This document shows positions 13,827-23,200 of a stretch of 38,327 nucleotides of DNA, piece by piece. The first letter of the stretch is position 1. Every line of letters begins with the position of its first letter. Both the position numbers and the translations under genes were made by a program. The notes beneath the pieces were generated by a model, which saw only the letters and a program-made list of their open reading frames with translations, was not told the DNA's origin and did not search any database. Source of the DNA: Rhodobacteraceae bacterium UBA6273 (GTDB lineage Bacteria > Pseudomonadota > Alphaproteobacteria > Rhodobacterales > Rhodobacteraceae). Where the stretch lies: NCBI GenBank assembly GCA_002440625.1, contig DJUV01000203.1:1-38327 (forward strand), read 5' to 3'.

Positions 13827-14051
13827 TTACAGGTCGTGGGTGGCAAGTAAGGCGATGATGCGCGACATGAGATCGTTGTGGCCGTCGGCATCTGTGCCGA
13901 TGATCACGTCGCCATCGTCGTCGCGTTCTAGATCGGCGATCTCGCGCAAGAGGGCGATGGCCTCGTCGCAAGCGGCGAGGCGCTCGGCCTTCCACACTGT
14001 GGTCACGGCATCCTGTTCAATCTGGTGGCGCTGGGCGGGATCAAGCGGCAT
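13827..14051 (-). CDS. Small acidic protein of unknown function
   Basis: This 74-residue protein is not one I recognise. It is acidic and probably helical, with an LLREIADLERDDDGD segment in the middle. No membrane segment or metal site is visible. A strong AAGGAGGG lies about six bases before the ATG, so it is likely translated. It overlaps the end of the upstream small gene by 11 bases and stops 12 bases before the DUF3489 start, so the three genes are probably transcribed and translated together. Confidence 0.65.
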   Translation of the reverse strand: MPLDPAQRHQIEQDAVTTVWKAERLAACDEAIALLREIADLERDDDGDVIIGTDADGHNDLMSRIIALLATHDL

Positions 14052-14268
14052 GCTCGCCCTCCTTGAATGCGCTGTCGGTGATCTGGCGCAGCAGGCTGGC
14101 GTAGTGGTTCAGAGTGCCAACATCGCCCCAGTTGATCTCATCAGGGTGGGTCTCGAAATGGTCGTCGCTCAGGGCCTTCAGGCGCTCCAGCATCGCGTCG
14201 ATCTGGAACTCGGCGGTCATGAAGGCGTCGAGGGCCTTGTCATTCTGCGTCACGCGGCGGGTAGTCAT
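14041..14268 (-). CDS. Small protein of unknown function, first gene of a three-gene unit
   Basis: This 75-residue protein is not one I recognise. The start is set at 14268 because GGAG lies eight bases before that ATG; the longer frame back to 14307 has no such support. The protein is acidic and helical (LDAFMTAEFQIDAMLERL, then TLNHYASLLRQI), with no transmembrane segment or metal motif. It overlaps the next small gene by 11 bases and leads the small-small-DUF3489 operon. Any promoter would lie in the upstream non-coding stretch, which has an AT-rich patch. Confidence 0.65.
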   Translation of the reverse strand: MTTRRVTQNDKALDAFMTAEFQIDAMLERLKALSDDHFETHPDEINWGDVGTLNHYASLLRQITDSAFKEGEHAA

Positions 14269-14588
14269 GGAATTTCTCCGTGGGCGAGTTGCATAATCTT
14301 CGTTCAAACATCATCGCTCTGTGGCGCCTGTGATTGTAGTTAAATTTAAGCAATATCAGTGATTTGCGATGACCCCGCTCAAATCGACCTCATCTCGATT
14401 GGCGCGAGGCTGGTCGTGCTTGGTTGGGCGTTGCAGAGTTCGATCTTCAGGTGGGACTTGACACCAGAATCGGGTCCGGCCTGTGCCGAGATCGGCCACC
14501 ACCTCGGTCATGGCTCAATGTTCATTGCACTCGACCGTTCGACCCGTGAATGCCACGCATATCCCAGATCTAGTATCACGACGCATGA
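14269..14588. other. Non-coding stretch upstream of the small-gene operon
   Basis: No gene is credible in these 320 bases. The part nearest the operon is AT-rich, with a 10-base palindrome TTAAATTTAA (14340-14349), a TACAAT hexamer on the minus strand (14333-14338) that could be a -10 element, and a short inverted repeat AATCGA/TCGATT (14382-14387 and 14395-14400). I found no good -35 match. The rest, towards vsr, shows nothing I can name. Confidence 0.5.
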
Positions 14589-15068
14589 TCAGGTTTTGGG
14601 GCATGGCGCATTTCGGACCTCCACCGCACCGATCACAAGTACAGCGTCACTGCCATGAAGCCATGCCGCCACCATGTCCCGTGTTTGCGCAGTGGAGGTC
14701 TCGGTCCGCAGGGCGCACTCCCAGACTGTTCCGACCCGCCAGCCTGCCTCACGAAGAGCGGACTGAACTGCCGCATCCCGCGCAACATTTGCATCAAACT
14801 TGGCCGCCCAGAACTCGGGGCGCGTCGCCGGAACCGTGGCATAGCGGCAGCCTGCATGGCGATGCCAGAAGCAACCATGCACGAAGATGACGGCCCTATA
14901 TTTTGGCATCACGATGTCCGGCTTGCCGGGGATGCCCTTTGCGTGAAGGCGATAGCGAAAGCCGAACGCATGCAGGGACCAGCGGAGCGCCAGTTCGGGC
15001 TTCGTGTTCTTTCCGCGGATCCCGGACATCATGCGGGAGCGGGTCTGGCTGTCTACGATGTCTGTCAT
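14589..15068 (-). CDS. vsr: Very short patch repair (Vsr) endonuclease
   Basis: Vsr nicks DNA beside T:G mismatches that arise when 5-methylcytosine deaminates, so that the C is restored. The 159-residue protein has the family signatures: SRMMSGIRGKNTKPEL near the N-terminus, GKPDIVMPKYRAVIFVHGCF with the catalytic-type aspartate, then the metal-associated WHRHAGC, and FWAAKFDANVARD further on. The start at 15068 is set by AGGAGG a few bases upstream; a longer frame reaches 15155 without such support. It is transcribed divergently from the cytosine methyltransferase 67 bases away, the usual partner of a vsr gene. Identification is secure. Confidence 0.95.
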   Translation of the reverse strand: MTDIVDSQTRSRMMSGIRGKNTKPELALRWSLHAFGFRYRLHAKGIPGKPDIVMPKYRAVIFVHGCFWHRHAGCRYATVPATRPEFWAAKFDANVARDAAVQSALREAGWRVGTVWECALRTETSTAQTRDMVAAWLHGSDAVLVIGAVEVRNAPCPKT

Positions 15069-15135
15069 TTGCCTCCTGGCTTCATCTGTCGGACCTGGTA
15101 TACAGCCAATGATCTGAATTCGAGAGGACACTGAC
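15069..15135. promoter_or_regulatory. Divergent vsr/methyltransferase intergenic region
   Basis: These 67 bases must carry the leader, and probably promoters, for both divergent genes. Both Shine-Dalgarno sequences are visible: AGGAGG for vsr on the minus strand, and GAGAGGA (15122-15128) for the methyltransferase. A GTATAC palindrome sits in the middle and could serve as a -10 element on either strand. No clear -35 is seen. Confidence 0.45.
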
Positions 15136-16689
15136 TTGCCAGCCGCTTTCGGCATTGTCGATCTGTTTGCCGGGCCTGGTGGATTGGGTGAGGGCTTTGC
15201 TTCGCTGCGTGTGGGCGATCATTCTCCGTTTCAGATCGGCATTTCGGTCGAAAAGGAGACATCGGCGCACAGGACGCTGACCCTGCGCGCATTTGTTCGC
15301 GCTCATGCCGAAAAGCATGGGGCTTTGCCGAAGGCCTACATCGGTTTCCATGCTGGCCAGTCAGCAGAGCCGGACTGGTCTACGGCTGACGCGGCTGCGT
15401 GGGATCACGCCACAAGTGAGGCTCGTTGCCTTGAACTGGGTACTGAGGCTGCCGCCGAAGCAATCGACAGCGCTATCGCCCACCTGAGAAAGGACTTCGA
15501 CGACACGATCCTGATCGGCGGCCCTCCCTGCCAAGCCTATTCGCTGGTCGGGCGCGCCCGCGCCAACGGAAAGATCGGATATGTGCCGGAAGAGGACGCG
15601 CGGCACTATCTCTTTCGCGAGTACATCCGCGTGCTGGACCGACTTCGCCCCGCCGCCTTCGTGATGGAAAACGTGAAGGGCATGCTGTCATCGACGATCG
15701 AAAGCCGGATGGTATTCGAGATGTTGATGGAAGATCTGACCTCGCTCGGCACCGGGCATGCGCATCACTACGAACTCCGGGCGATCCGCCTTTCGGACGG
15801 CAAGGCGACGCTGCTGGAGCCGAAACAGCCGTCCGACTTCATCGTGCGTGCCGAGGATTTCGGAGTGCCGCAGCGGCGCCATCGTGTCATCATCGTTGGC
15901 ATCAGGTCGGACCTTGCCAACCGAATGTCAGGCGCCAGCGTTCTTGTACCGGGCACAAGACGCACGGTCGGCGAGACAATTGGAAGCATGCCGCCCCTTC
16001 GCAGCGGTATCAGCCGCTACGTCGATACCACAACTGCCTGGAAGTACGAGGTCGTTGAGGCTGGAAACATCCTGGCCAACATTTGCAAGAGCAATGGAAA
16101 TGAGGCTCTCCAGCGAGCTTTCCTAGAAGTTTTGAAGCGCATGAAGAAAGGCTCGCCGGGGCAACGTGCGGACACGAGCCTGCCCGCAGGCTACGGGACC
16201 TCCAACGACGACCTGATGCGTTGGCTCGAACGACCGGAACTGCAGGCCCTTGCCCAGCACGAAACGCGTGGGCACATGGCATCGGATCTCGGCCGCTATC
16301 TTTTCGCCGCGGTCTTTGGTGAAAAGCGCCAGTACAGCCCAAAGGCGGCAGACTTTCCCCTCGCACTCAGCCCCGATCACAAGAACTGGCACAGCGGTAT
16401 CTTCAGCGACCGTTTCCGGGTTCAGTTGGCCCATGAAGCAGCAACAACCGTGACCAGCCACATCTCCAAAGACGGGCACTACTTCATCCATCCAGATCCG
16501 ACACAGTGTCGCAGCCTGACAGTGCGCGAGGCCGCCCGGCTGCAGACCTTCCCGGACGACTACCTGTTCCTCGGTAACAGGACGCAGCAGTACGTCCAGG
16601 TTGGAAATGCAGTTCCACCGTTCTTGGCACGCCAGATCGCATCGTTGATCTACGCATCTCTGACAAAAGCGGACACCCACGAAGCGTAA
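15136..16689 (+). CDS. DNA cytosine-5 methyltransferase
   Basis: This enzyme methylates carbon 5 of cytosine in a specific DNA sequence. The 517-residue protein shows the ordered motifs: I DLFAGPGGLGEGF (residues 9-21), IV GGPPCQAYS with the catalytic cysteine near 134, VI VMENVKGM near 177, VIII QRRHRVIIVG near 246, and X VQVGNAVPP near 490. The 245-residue stretch between VIII and X holds the target-recognition domain. An insertion of about 90 residues between motifs I and IV is longer than in small Dcm enzymes. The TTG start is supported by GAGAGGA seven bases before it. The gene converges on the DISARM-like minus operon, leaving 16 bases. It could be a Vsr-partnered orphan methylase or the self-marking enzyme (DrmMII-like) of the adjacent cluster. 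The target site is unknown. Confidence 0.95.
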   Translation: MPAAFGIVDLFAGPGGLGEGFASLRVGDHSPFQIGISVEKETSAHRTLTLRAFVRAHAEKHGALPKAYIGFHAGQSAEPDWSTADAAAWDHATSEARCLELGTEAAAEAIDSAIAHLRKDFDDTILIGGPPCQAYSLVGRARANGKIGYVPEEDARHYLFREYIRVLDRLRPAAFVMENVKGMLSSTIESRMVFEMLMEDLTSLGTGHAHHYELRAIRLSDGKATLLEPKQPSDFIVRAEDFGVPQRRHRVIIVGIRSDLANRMSGASVLVPGTRRTVGETIGSMPPLRSGISRYVDTTTAWKYEVVEAGNILANICKSNGNEALQRAFLEVLKRMKKGSPGQRADTSLPAGYGTSNDDLMRWLERPELQALAQHETRGHMASDLGRYLFAAVFGEKRQYSPKAADFPLALSPDHKNWHSGIFSDRFRVQLAHEAATTVTSHISKDGHYFIHPDPTQCRSLTVREAARLQTFPDDYLFLGNRTQQYVQVGNAVPPFLARQIASLIYASLTKADTHEA

Positions 16690-16705
16690 CAGGCAAACTG
16701 ACCGC

Positions 16706-18385
16706 TTAGCTGCCTAACTTGCCCTTTAGCCGCAATATGTCCGCAGGCAGGCCGATCACCCGAAGCAAAAGCGACGGGCGGCTTAGGGCGACATAGATCA
16801 GTTCATCATCAATCAGCTGATCGATATCGACAAGCACCACGCATTTCGCTTCCAAACCCTTGAAACGTCGCGCGGTGTCACACCAGATGCGGTTTTTACC
16901 GCGCAGGTCCGAGGCAGAGATCGGCACCGCACCGCCGATTTGCGCGTGGGAGAAAAGCCCGCATTTATCGCGTGCGCCCCCGGTCAGGATCGCGATATCT
17001 GACGCTTGCAGCTGCGCGGTCTTGATAAGATCGGCCACAAAGGCGCTGGCGTTGGTATAGGCTTGCTCTTTGGATTTGACATCGATCCAATCGACGGGCT
17101 GCCCGGCGGGCCCTGCCGAAATCGCGCCGCGCGCGTCATACCAAGGCGTCAGGCAGCGGTGAATCGCGCGGGTATTGCGCAGATTGCGGATCAAGCGGAA
17201 CGACAGTTTTGGCAGTTCATCGACAAAACTTTGCGCGCCGCCATAGATCCGCTGGTTGTCATCAAAAAAGACATGGAATGTGCTGGCGTCCATGTCTTTC
17301 AAAGACAGCCGCAGGGTGTCATACCATTCGCGGTCAAAGTCCTGGCCCTCATCGACAATGATCGCGTCATAGGCAAGGTCAGGGCGGGCCTGCATCGCTT
17401 GTTCCAACGCATTGGGCAGGGTCTTGCTATAGAATACTGGGCCTTGGAGATCGGGCACCGAAACTTTGGCCTGATGGGCCACCTTGCCGCAAAGTTCATG
17501 AAACCCGGCGATTGTCAGGTTCTCTACCTCGCCGACAAGTCCCTTCAGATGCGCCGCAAGCGCGTTGTTAAAGCACGTGAGCAAGGTGCGATCGCCTGCT
17601 TTGGCACAACGCAAGGACTTTTCCAGCGCAAGCAGGGTCTTGCCAGTGCCAGCCGCCCCGGCAATGGCCATTTGCGGATTTCCAGCCAGCGATTCCAACA
17701 CATAGGCCTGTTCGGCAGTCAGAAGTTCGATCTTCTTCATGTCATGAGCCAGCGCGCTGGCCAGATGCGGACGCAGTTCAAATTCGGCCGCAATGATTTC
17801 GTGAAGCGCCCTCATGCCCTCAGGGCCAAGCGGATCGCAGGCCTTGGCACCCCGCATCAGCGTCTCGCGCACCCAGTCCCCCAGTTTACCCGCACCAATT
17901 TCATTGCCAAAGGCAAAGAGCTCCAACGGGGCGTCGGCGCCCAAGTCTTTCGTGGGGCGGCTGTTGTCGGGCAGAACCACACCATGACACATGTTAAGGC
18001 TCCGTCTTGAGAGGGCCGCGAGCCTTTTAAGCCTGCGGTTCAGCTCGTGCTTGCCTTCCATCGCCTGGGTCACTGGACTGCGCTTGAGGTTATAGGGCGT
18101 GCCGCTGCCCGAAACCGAAACCCACTGGCCCTGATCGTTGCAAGACACCGTGCCGCCCTTAACCTCGATCGCCAGAACCCCCAGATCTGCATGGGCCACA
18201 ACGAAATCAACCTCGCCATCGCGGCCTGTGCCGTCAGGACGAAAGCGGTGCCAGGGGCGCGACCAATAGACGGTGAAATCGCCCCCCAACTCACGGTCAA
18301 GCGATTGATATACATGCCGTTCTGCCCGTCGCTTGGGGTCGGCCAGCAAAAGCTCTGGTATCTCGGACGGAACCATCTTTGCCAT
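16706..18385 (-). CDS. NERD nuclease-related domain fused to a UvrD-like helicase
   Basis: This 559-residue protein has an N-terminal NERD domain, a relative of restriction nucleases, with the acidic/lysine pattern GEVDFV (about 57-62) and AIEVKGG (about 72-78). A superfamily 1 helicase core follows: Walker A GAAGTGKT near 245, IVDEGQDF near 345, RFKGLEAKCVVLVDID near the C-terminus and YVALSRP at the end. I start at ATG 18385, which has AGGA ten bases upstream and lies four bases after the DrmB stop; a TTG at 18415 would overlap DrmB by 26 bases. It is the last gene of the minus operon. DISARM normally carries a phospholipase-D nuclease, DrmC, and none is seen here, so this protein may fill that place. 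That role is inferred. Confidence 0.88.
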   Translation of the reverse strand: MAKMVPSEIPELLLADPKRRAERHVYQSLDRELGGDFTVYWSRPWHRFRPDGTGRDGEVDFVVAHADLGVLAIEVKGGTVSCNDQGQWVSVSGSGTPYNLKRSPVTQAMEGKHELNRRLKRLAALSRRSLNMCHGVVLPDNSRPTKDLGADAPLELFAFGNEIGAGKLGDWVRETLMRGAKACDPLGPEGMRALHEIIAAEFELRPHLASALAHDMKKIELLTAEQAYVLESLAGNPQMAIAGAAGTGKTLLALEKSLRCAKAGDRTLLTCFNNALAAHLKGLVGEVENLTIAGFHELCGKVAHQAKVSVPDLQGPVFYSKTLPNALEQAMQARPDLAYDAIIVDEGQDFDREWYDTLRLSLKDMDASTFHVFFDDNQRIYGGAQSFVDELPKLSFRLIRNLRNTRAIHRCLTPWYDARGAISAGPAGQPVDWIDVKSKEQAYTNASAFVADLIKTAQLQASDIAILTGGARDKCGLFSHAQIGGAVPISASDLRGKNRIWCDTARRFKGLEAKCVVLVDIDQLIDDELIYVALSRPSLLLRVIGLPADILRLKGKLGS

Positions 18386-18389
18386 GAAA

Positions 18390-20246
18390 TCAATATCCTG
18401 ACGGGAAGAATGCAAGGGAGGGAGGCGTTTCGCCAGGTTGCGACTGTTCTTCGGGCGTGCCGGTCACCAAGGCGCGGTCAAGGTATTGATTGAAATGCTC
18501 ACAAGCGGTTTCAGGCAGGAAGCAGCAAGCATGACAAGCCGCCTGGTTGCCGCTGTCGAACAGGGCCGCCAGCCCGTCCGAGCACAAGGGGTCAGATGAG
18601 CACCAGCGCGTGTCGTCGATCGCTTTGCGTAGGGTCGCGCCAAAGCGTTCTGCGCGCCCTTCGCGCGACAAGCCGCCCAGTGTGCCGTCGGCGCCGGGGG
18701 CCGAGGTGTAGATCAGGAACCCGGCCATGTCGCTGCCCTCGGGCCCGGAGTAAAGACGCTCGCGGACCGAAGAGCTGGAATAGCCGCAGTCAAGGGACAG
18801 ACGGTCAATGACGGCGTGACATAGGGTATGGATCAGGACACGCCGGGGCGTCAGCGGCCAAGGGGCCACCGGCGTTCCGCCCCGCGCTTTGGCCGCCTGT
18901 TCCAGTTGCGCGTTCAGCGCCGCGATGCGCGCGCGCACCGGGGGCCGCTGCTCCCATTCGCGCAGGCGCACAAGGTCAAGGGTGACGAATATCCCCTCCC
19001 CAAATACTTCGACGGCGGGTAACCAGTTTTTCTTCTTGCTGGCAGACAGGCTGGCCGGTTCGCGGGCCTGTTTTTCCTGGCCCAGCGCGGTCAGGCGGGT
19101 AAAACCGGTCAGAACCCGCACCTCGCGCAGGCGTTCAACCCGAACAAGATGGCCCACAAACCCTGCGAGCCCGTCCGGGATGGCCTCGACCTCGATCTTG
19201 AAGTTGCGGTCCGTGACGCCTTGGGTCGGCGGGGCGACGAGCCGGGCGTATTCTTCGGCGCGCAGGTCGGTTTCCGGTCCTTGTTGATCGCGGTCAAAAA
19301 TGCGGCGGATCTGCGCCTCCATCTCGCGCAGGGTCATGGGGGGACCGTGCCATTCCTCCATCAACTCGTTATCCTCGATCGCGCCGCGGATATGGGCCGG
19401 ATCGCCCAGCGCCTTGAAGGCCTTCCAATACTGTTCCTGACGAATGAATTGCGTGAATTCATCGCTGAAGGGCGGGATGTCAATGGCGCTATCCACGATG
19501 GGAAACCAGGCATTGGACGCGCCGCGCTGGATGACGGCGGCGGCATGGCCACAGGCCTCGCGGTGGGCCAATGGCAGCCAAGGGCGGCGGCCGGTGCAAC
19601 TGTGGCCGATCCGCTCAAGCGCATGGGGGCCGTAAGCCTTGGCCAAGGATTTCTCGGCCCCGCAGCCGTCACATTTCACAACGAGGCCAGCCAGACCAGC
19701 CGCCTCGCCGACCAGTTTCAGATCGCGCCGCTTGCAGCCTTCGACATGGCCAACCCAACGATCCCAAGGAAACTCGTCCAGATGCCCGGCTTCGCAGGCA
19801 ACAACCAGACGCACGGGCACGACAAACTGTCGCTTGGGCTTGCCCTTTTGCCCCGAGCAAACCGGGCACCAACGGTCAGGCTTGGCCGGATCGCTGACCC
19901 AGTCGCGGATGTGTTTCAGACGGTCGCAGGACGGGCAGAAACACCATTCTGGGAAACGGACGGCGGGGAGCTCGATGTCTTCCTCGATCGCAAACCCTTT
20001 GGCGTCCTTGGCCCCGGTCTTGCGTTTCCCCACCGGCGGCTGGTGGAAGAAATCCACCTTGAGACCGGCTTGCAACCGCACCTCGTGGATGCGCTGGCGG
20101 TGGTCCAGTTTTGCCTCTTCCCACAGCTCAAGCCCACCCGAAACCGCCGAAATCGGCGCACCTTCGGGGCTGCGAAAGTCGATGATCGCGCCTGGGCCAT
20201 AGGTACCGATCACCTGGCTGCGTCTGATCTTGCCGATTCCGGTCAT
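18390..20246 (-). CDS. drmB: DISARM-type protein DrmB (DUF1998)
   Basis: DrmB is the DUF1998 partner of the DrmA helicase in DISARM phage defence. About 618 residues are encoded. The N-terminus has the family opening RRSQVIGTYGPGAIIDF. Two zinc-binding clusters follow, CPSCDRLK and CPVCSGQK near residues 100-135, then CDGCGAEK. The DUF1998 region has HTLCHAVIDRLSLDCGYSSS and a C-terminal cysteine group ACHACCFLPETACEH. ATG 20246 is chosen because it begins at the conserved N-terminal block, 16 bases after the DrmA stop; the longer frame from TTG 20282 overlaps DrmA and adds unconserved residues. The next gene starts four bases after its stop. The DrmA-DrmB pairing is the core of DISARM, so identification is firm. 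Confidence 0.9.
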   Translation of the reverse strand: MTGIGKIRRSQVIGTYGPGAIIDFRSPEGAPISAVSGGLELWEEAKLDHRQRIHEVRLQAGLKVDFFHQPPVGKRKTGAKDAKGFAIEEDIELPAVRFPEWCFCPSCDRLKHIRDWVSDPAKPDRWCPVCSGQKGKPKRQFVVPVRLVVACEAGHLDEFPWDRWVGHVEGCKRRDLKLVGEAAGLAGLVVKCDGCGAEKSLAKAYGPHALERIGHSCTGRRPWLPLAHREACGHAAAVIQRGASNAWFPIVDSAIDIPPFSDEFTQFIRQEQYWKAFKALGDPAHIRGAIEDNELMEEWHGPPMTLREMEAQIRRIFDRDQQGPETDLRAEEYARLVAPPTQGVTDRNFKIEVEAIPDGLAGFVGHLVRVERLREVRVLTGFTRLTALGQEKQAREPASLSASKKKNWLPAVEVFGEGIFVTLDLVRLREWEQRPPVRARIAALNAQLEQAAKARGGTPVAPWPLTPRRVLIHTLCHAVIDRLSLDCGYSSSSVRERLYSGPEGSDMAGFLIYTSAPGADGTLGGLSREGRAERFGATLRKAIDDTRWCSSDPLCSDGLAALFDSGNQAACHACCFLPETACEHFNQYLDRALVTGTPEEQSQPGETPPSLAFFPSGY

Positions 20247-20262
20247 GGGGGCACACTCACAT

Positions 20263-23200
20263 TCAATAGTCGCGCAAGGCAAAGGCTGTTGACGCCTCGA
20301 CCGAGCGCAGGGAATTGGGGGTCGGGCGCGGCAAAAGCCCAGCCGTGCGGCTTTTGTCCTGCGCCTCTTCAGCAGAGGTCAGCAGGCTGTTTTTCCACTT
20401 GTCCCAATATTCAGTCAGATCCGGCCGGTTGACCCAAAGATCAAGAAATGTCCGCAATTCGCCCTCGGCCCCAACGGTTTCGGCGGGACTTTGTTCAACT
20501 GAACGCGCGCGCGCCACGATGCGGTCAAGGATCGCTTCAAGCTCGGGTCGCACCGCCATCGCGCCCGAAGGGCTGTGGCGCAGCTCGGGGATCAAGTGGC
20601 GGGCACAGATGACAAAGGCCGCATGCAAGGCACGTTCGCGGGCGCGTTCGGCAAAGGGGGTGACGCCGGTTGCCTCGACATCGCGATAAAGCGCACGGTG
20701 CCAGTTTTGAAAGCTTTCATAGCGGCTGCGGTCGCGCGGCTTGTTGGCGTTGCAAATCGAGACAACCAACCCGGGAATGGCAGCGCGCCCGACCCGGCTG
20801 GTGGCCTGGATATATTCGGCAATCGTCTTGGGCTGACCGTTGACCACCATCACCCCCAGCCGCGCCACATCGACGCCGACCGAGATCATGTTGCTGGCCA
20901 ATACCGCTGACACACAATCGGCATGGCCGCGCGGCTGATCCAGCCGGTCCAGGATTTCGTTGATCTGAGACGCGCTGATCCGGCTGGTCAGTTCGACCGG
21001 GGGCGGCAGCTCACGCTCATCTTCATCGGGTCTCCTTTGGGCATATTGCTTGATCGACCGGCCAACGTCATCGCGCGCCAGCGTCAGCGCGCCGCCCAGT
21101 TCCCGCAAAGCGTTGAAATAAGCGACCAGTGTCCAATAGCCATCTGCCTGTGCTGCTGGAATCTGTGAGTTGACAGCTGCCTGCATCAAAGAGGCCATGA
21201 CCGCCTGCAAGGTAAACTTGGCCGACCGGCCGGTCGTGGTAACACCAACGTAAAGCCGACCCGGATCGCTTTCATCGGTGGCGGCAAACCCAGAATTGCC
21301 GTGGTCCAGGCAAGGCGGCGGAAACTGCGCGGCCTTGCGGTCAAACAGGGCGCGGATTTGTGTATCGGCGCGGCGGATGGTGGCGGTTGAACCGATAACC
21401 TTGGGCCGGTTGCCTTGATGGCTGCACAACTCGTCAATGGCGATTTCATAAAGCCCCGAGATGGTGCCCAAAGGCCCCGAGATCAGGTGCAATTCATCTT
21501 GTATGATAAGGCCGGGCGGGGCGTGGTTCGTGTCCAGACCGAACAGCTTTCCCGTCCTCGGCTCTCGGGCAAGTTGGGCGTATTTGTCTGCGGTACCGAT
21601 CATCAGGGCGGGCAGGCGCTGATAGATCAGATCGTCCACCGTCACCACCGGCAAGGGCGCGCCTGCAAGGCTGCACCCCGCGCTGCGGCAGGTCACCTCC
21701 AGGTCGGTCTTGGCCTCATTCGCCGCCCAATGCAGCAAGCCGTTGCACTGGGGGCAGCGTGTCAGGCGGCGTGGGTTTGAGGCAGGCTGATCGCCGAGAC
21801 TTTCGCGGGTCAGGGCCTCAATCGCTTCGGCCAGTCTGTTGGGCACGGAGTCAGCGCCCACCCACAACCCAATCGCAATCGGCTCATCGGTGGCAAAATG
21901 GCCGGGCAGTTGTATAGCGCCCGTAAGGTCGGGACTTCTGCGCAACAGATCACAGGCAAGGATCACCGCCGCGGCACGCTGGAACTGCTGGATCGTCAAA
22001 AGCCGGAGGGTGTAGCGCATGAAAACCGTGACCCCGGCTCCCTCAGGCCCACCCGCTGCGCGCAACCGTCGCAGGAAGATCACATAGGCGGTCAATAGCA
22101 GATAAGCCTCAGTCTTGCCGCCCCCCGTTGGGAACCACAGCAGGTCCATCACTTCGCGGTCAGGATCGGTGCCCGAGCTGGCCGAACAAAGCGTCAACAG
22201 CACAAAAGCCAGCTGAAAGGGCCGCCAAGTCAGCCGGTCCTTGCGGTCTTGGCGGTCCTTTTTCCAGCGGTCTTGTAGCCACATCGCCCGATTGGCCAGC
22301 CTGAACGCTGCCAAGGCATGGGGATCATGGCCCAAAAGGGCAATACCCGCCCGGATACGTCCCGCAGTGGCATGACAAGTGGCCGCGTGCACCATGAACC
22401 GGGCGCGCAACGCAGGGTCTCCCAGGGCCTCGCCTTTGACCCCCTCGGCATCGATCCAAGTTTCATACAGTGCCACAAGCTGGGCAAGCCCGGCCAGCAT
22501 CTGATCAGCTGGGGCCTCTGACAGCCATTTGGCATCCAGCGGCCCATCCTGTCCCTCTCCCTGCCCGGCTTTGGTCAGCGCGTCAAATATCGGATCGCCA
22601 GTTTCGCGCGGTTTGCGCACAATGGCCGTGGGCAGCCAGTCAGTGCCCAACTCCGTGACCTCGCCCCCCTCTTCGACGAACCGCGCGGCACAAGTATGGC
22701 CCACCACATAGTCGCGTACATCGCGATAGATCAACGCGGCGGCGGCAAGGTCGTCGTCCTCGACATCGACTTGCCGCAAGGAAACGGGTTTTTCGCAGAA
22801 CCGCGTCCCCGGTGCCGGGCGGGCGATCAGTTCCACCTGAAAAAACACCTGTTCGTCAGGATCAGTGCCGCTGGAAATCGGGTGCAGATTTGACACCGCC
22901 AAGGTCACCAGCACAGGCCCGCCGGCAATCTGGGCGGCTCGGATGTAAAGCTGCATTCCGTTGATGCCAAGTGCTGCACCGTCCAAGCGCCGCACCCCGC
23001 CTTGAGCGGCAATCTCGCCGATGGGCAAAGTATCTTCGAACGTGACCCCGGCGCGGTGCCAAACCCGGGCCCCGCCTTCCACTTTGCTCGCCCCCTTAGG
23101 CGCCGCTTTGCCCTTCCCTAAAGCGGCGTCAGCGGCAACGTAGACCCCAGCTGAGATAAAGACATCGACGGCCGCGGGACGGTCCCCCAAGGCCATGACA

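Noticed and set aside
19149..20432. A 427-codon plus-strand open frame
   Set aside because: It is antisense to drmB, which has family motifs throughout.
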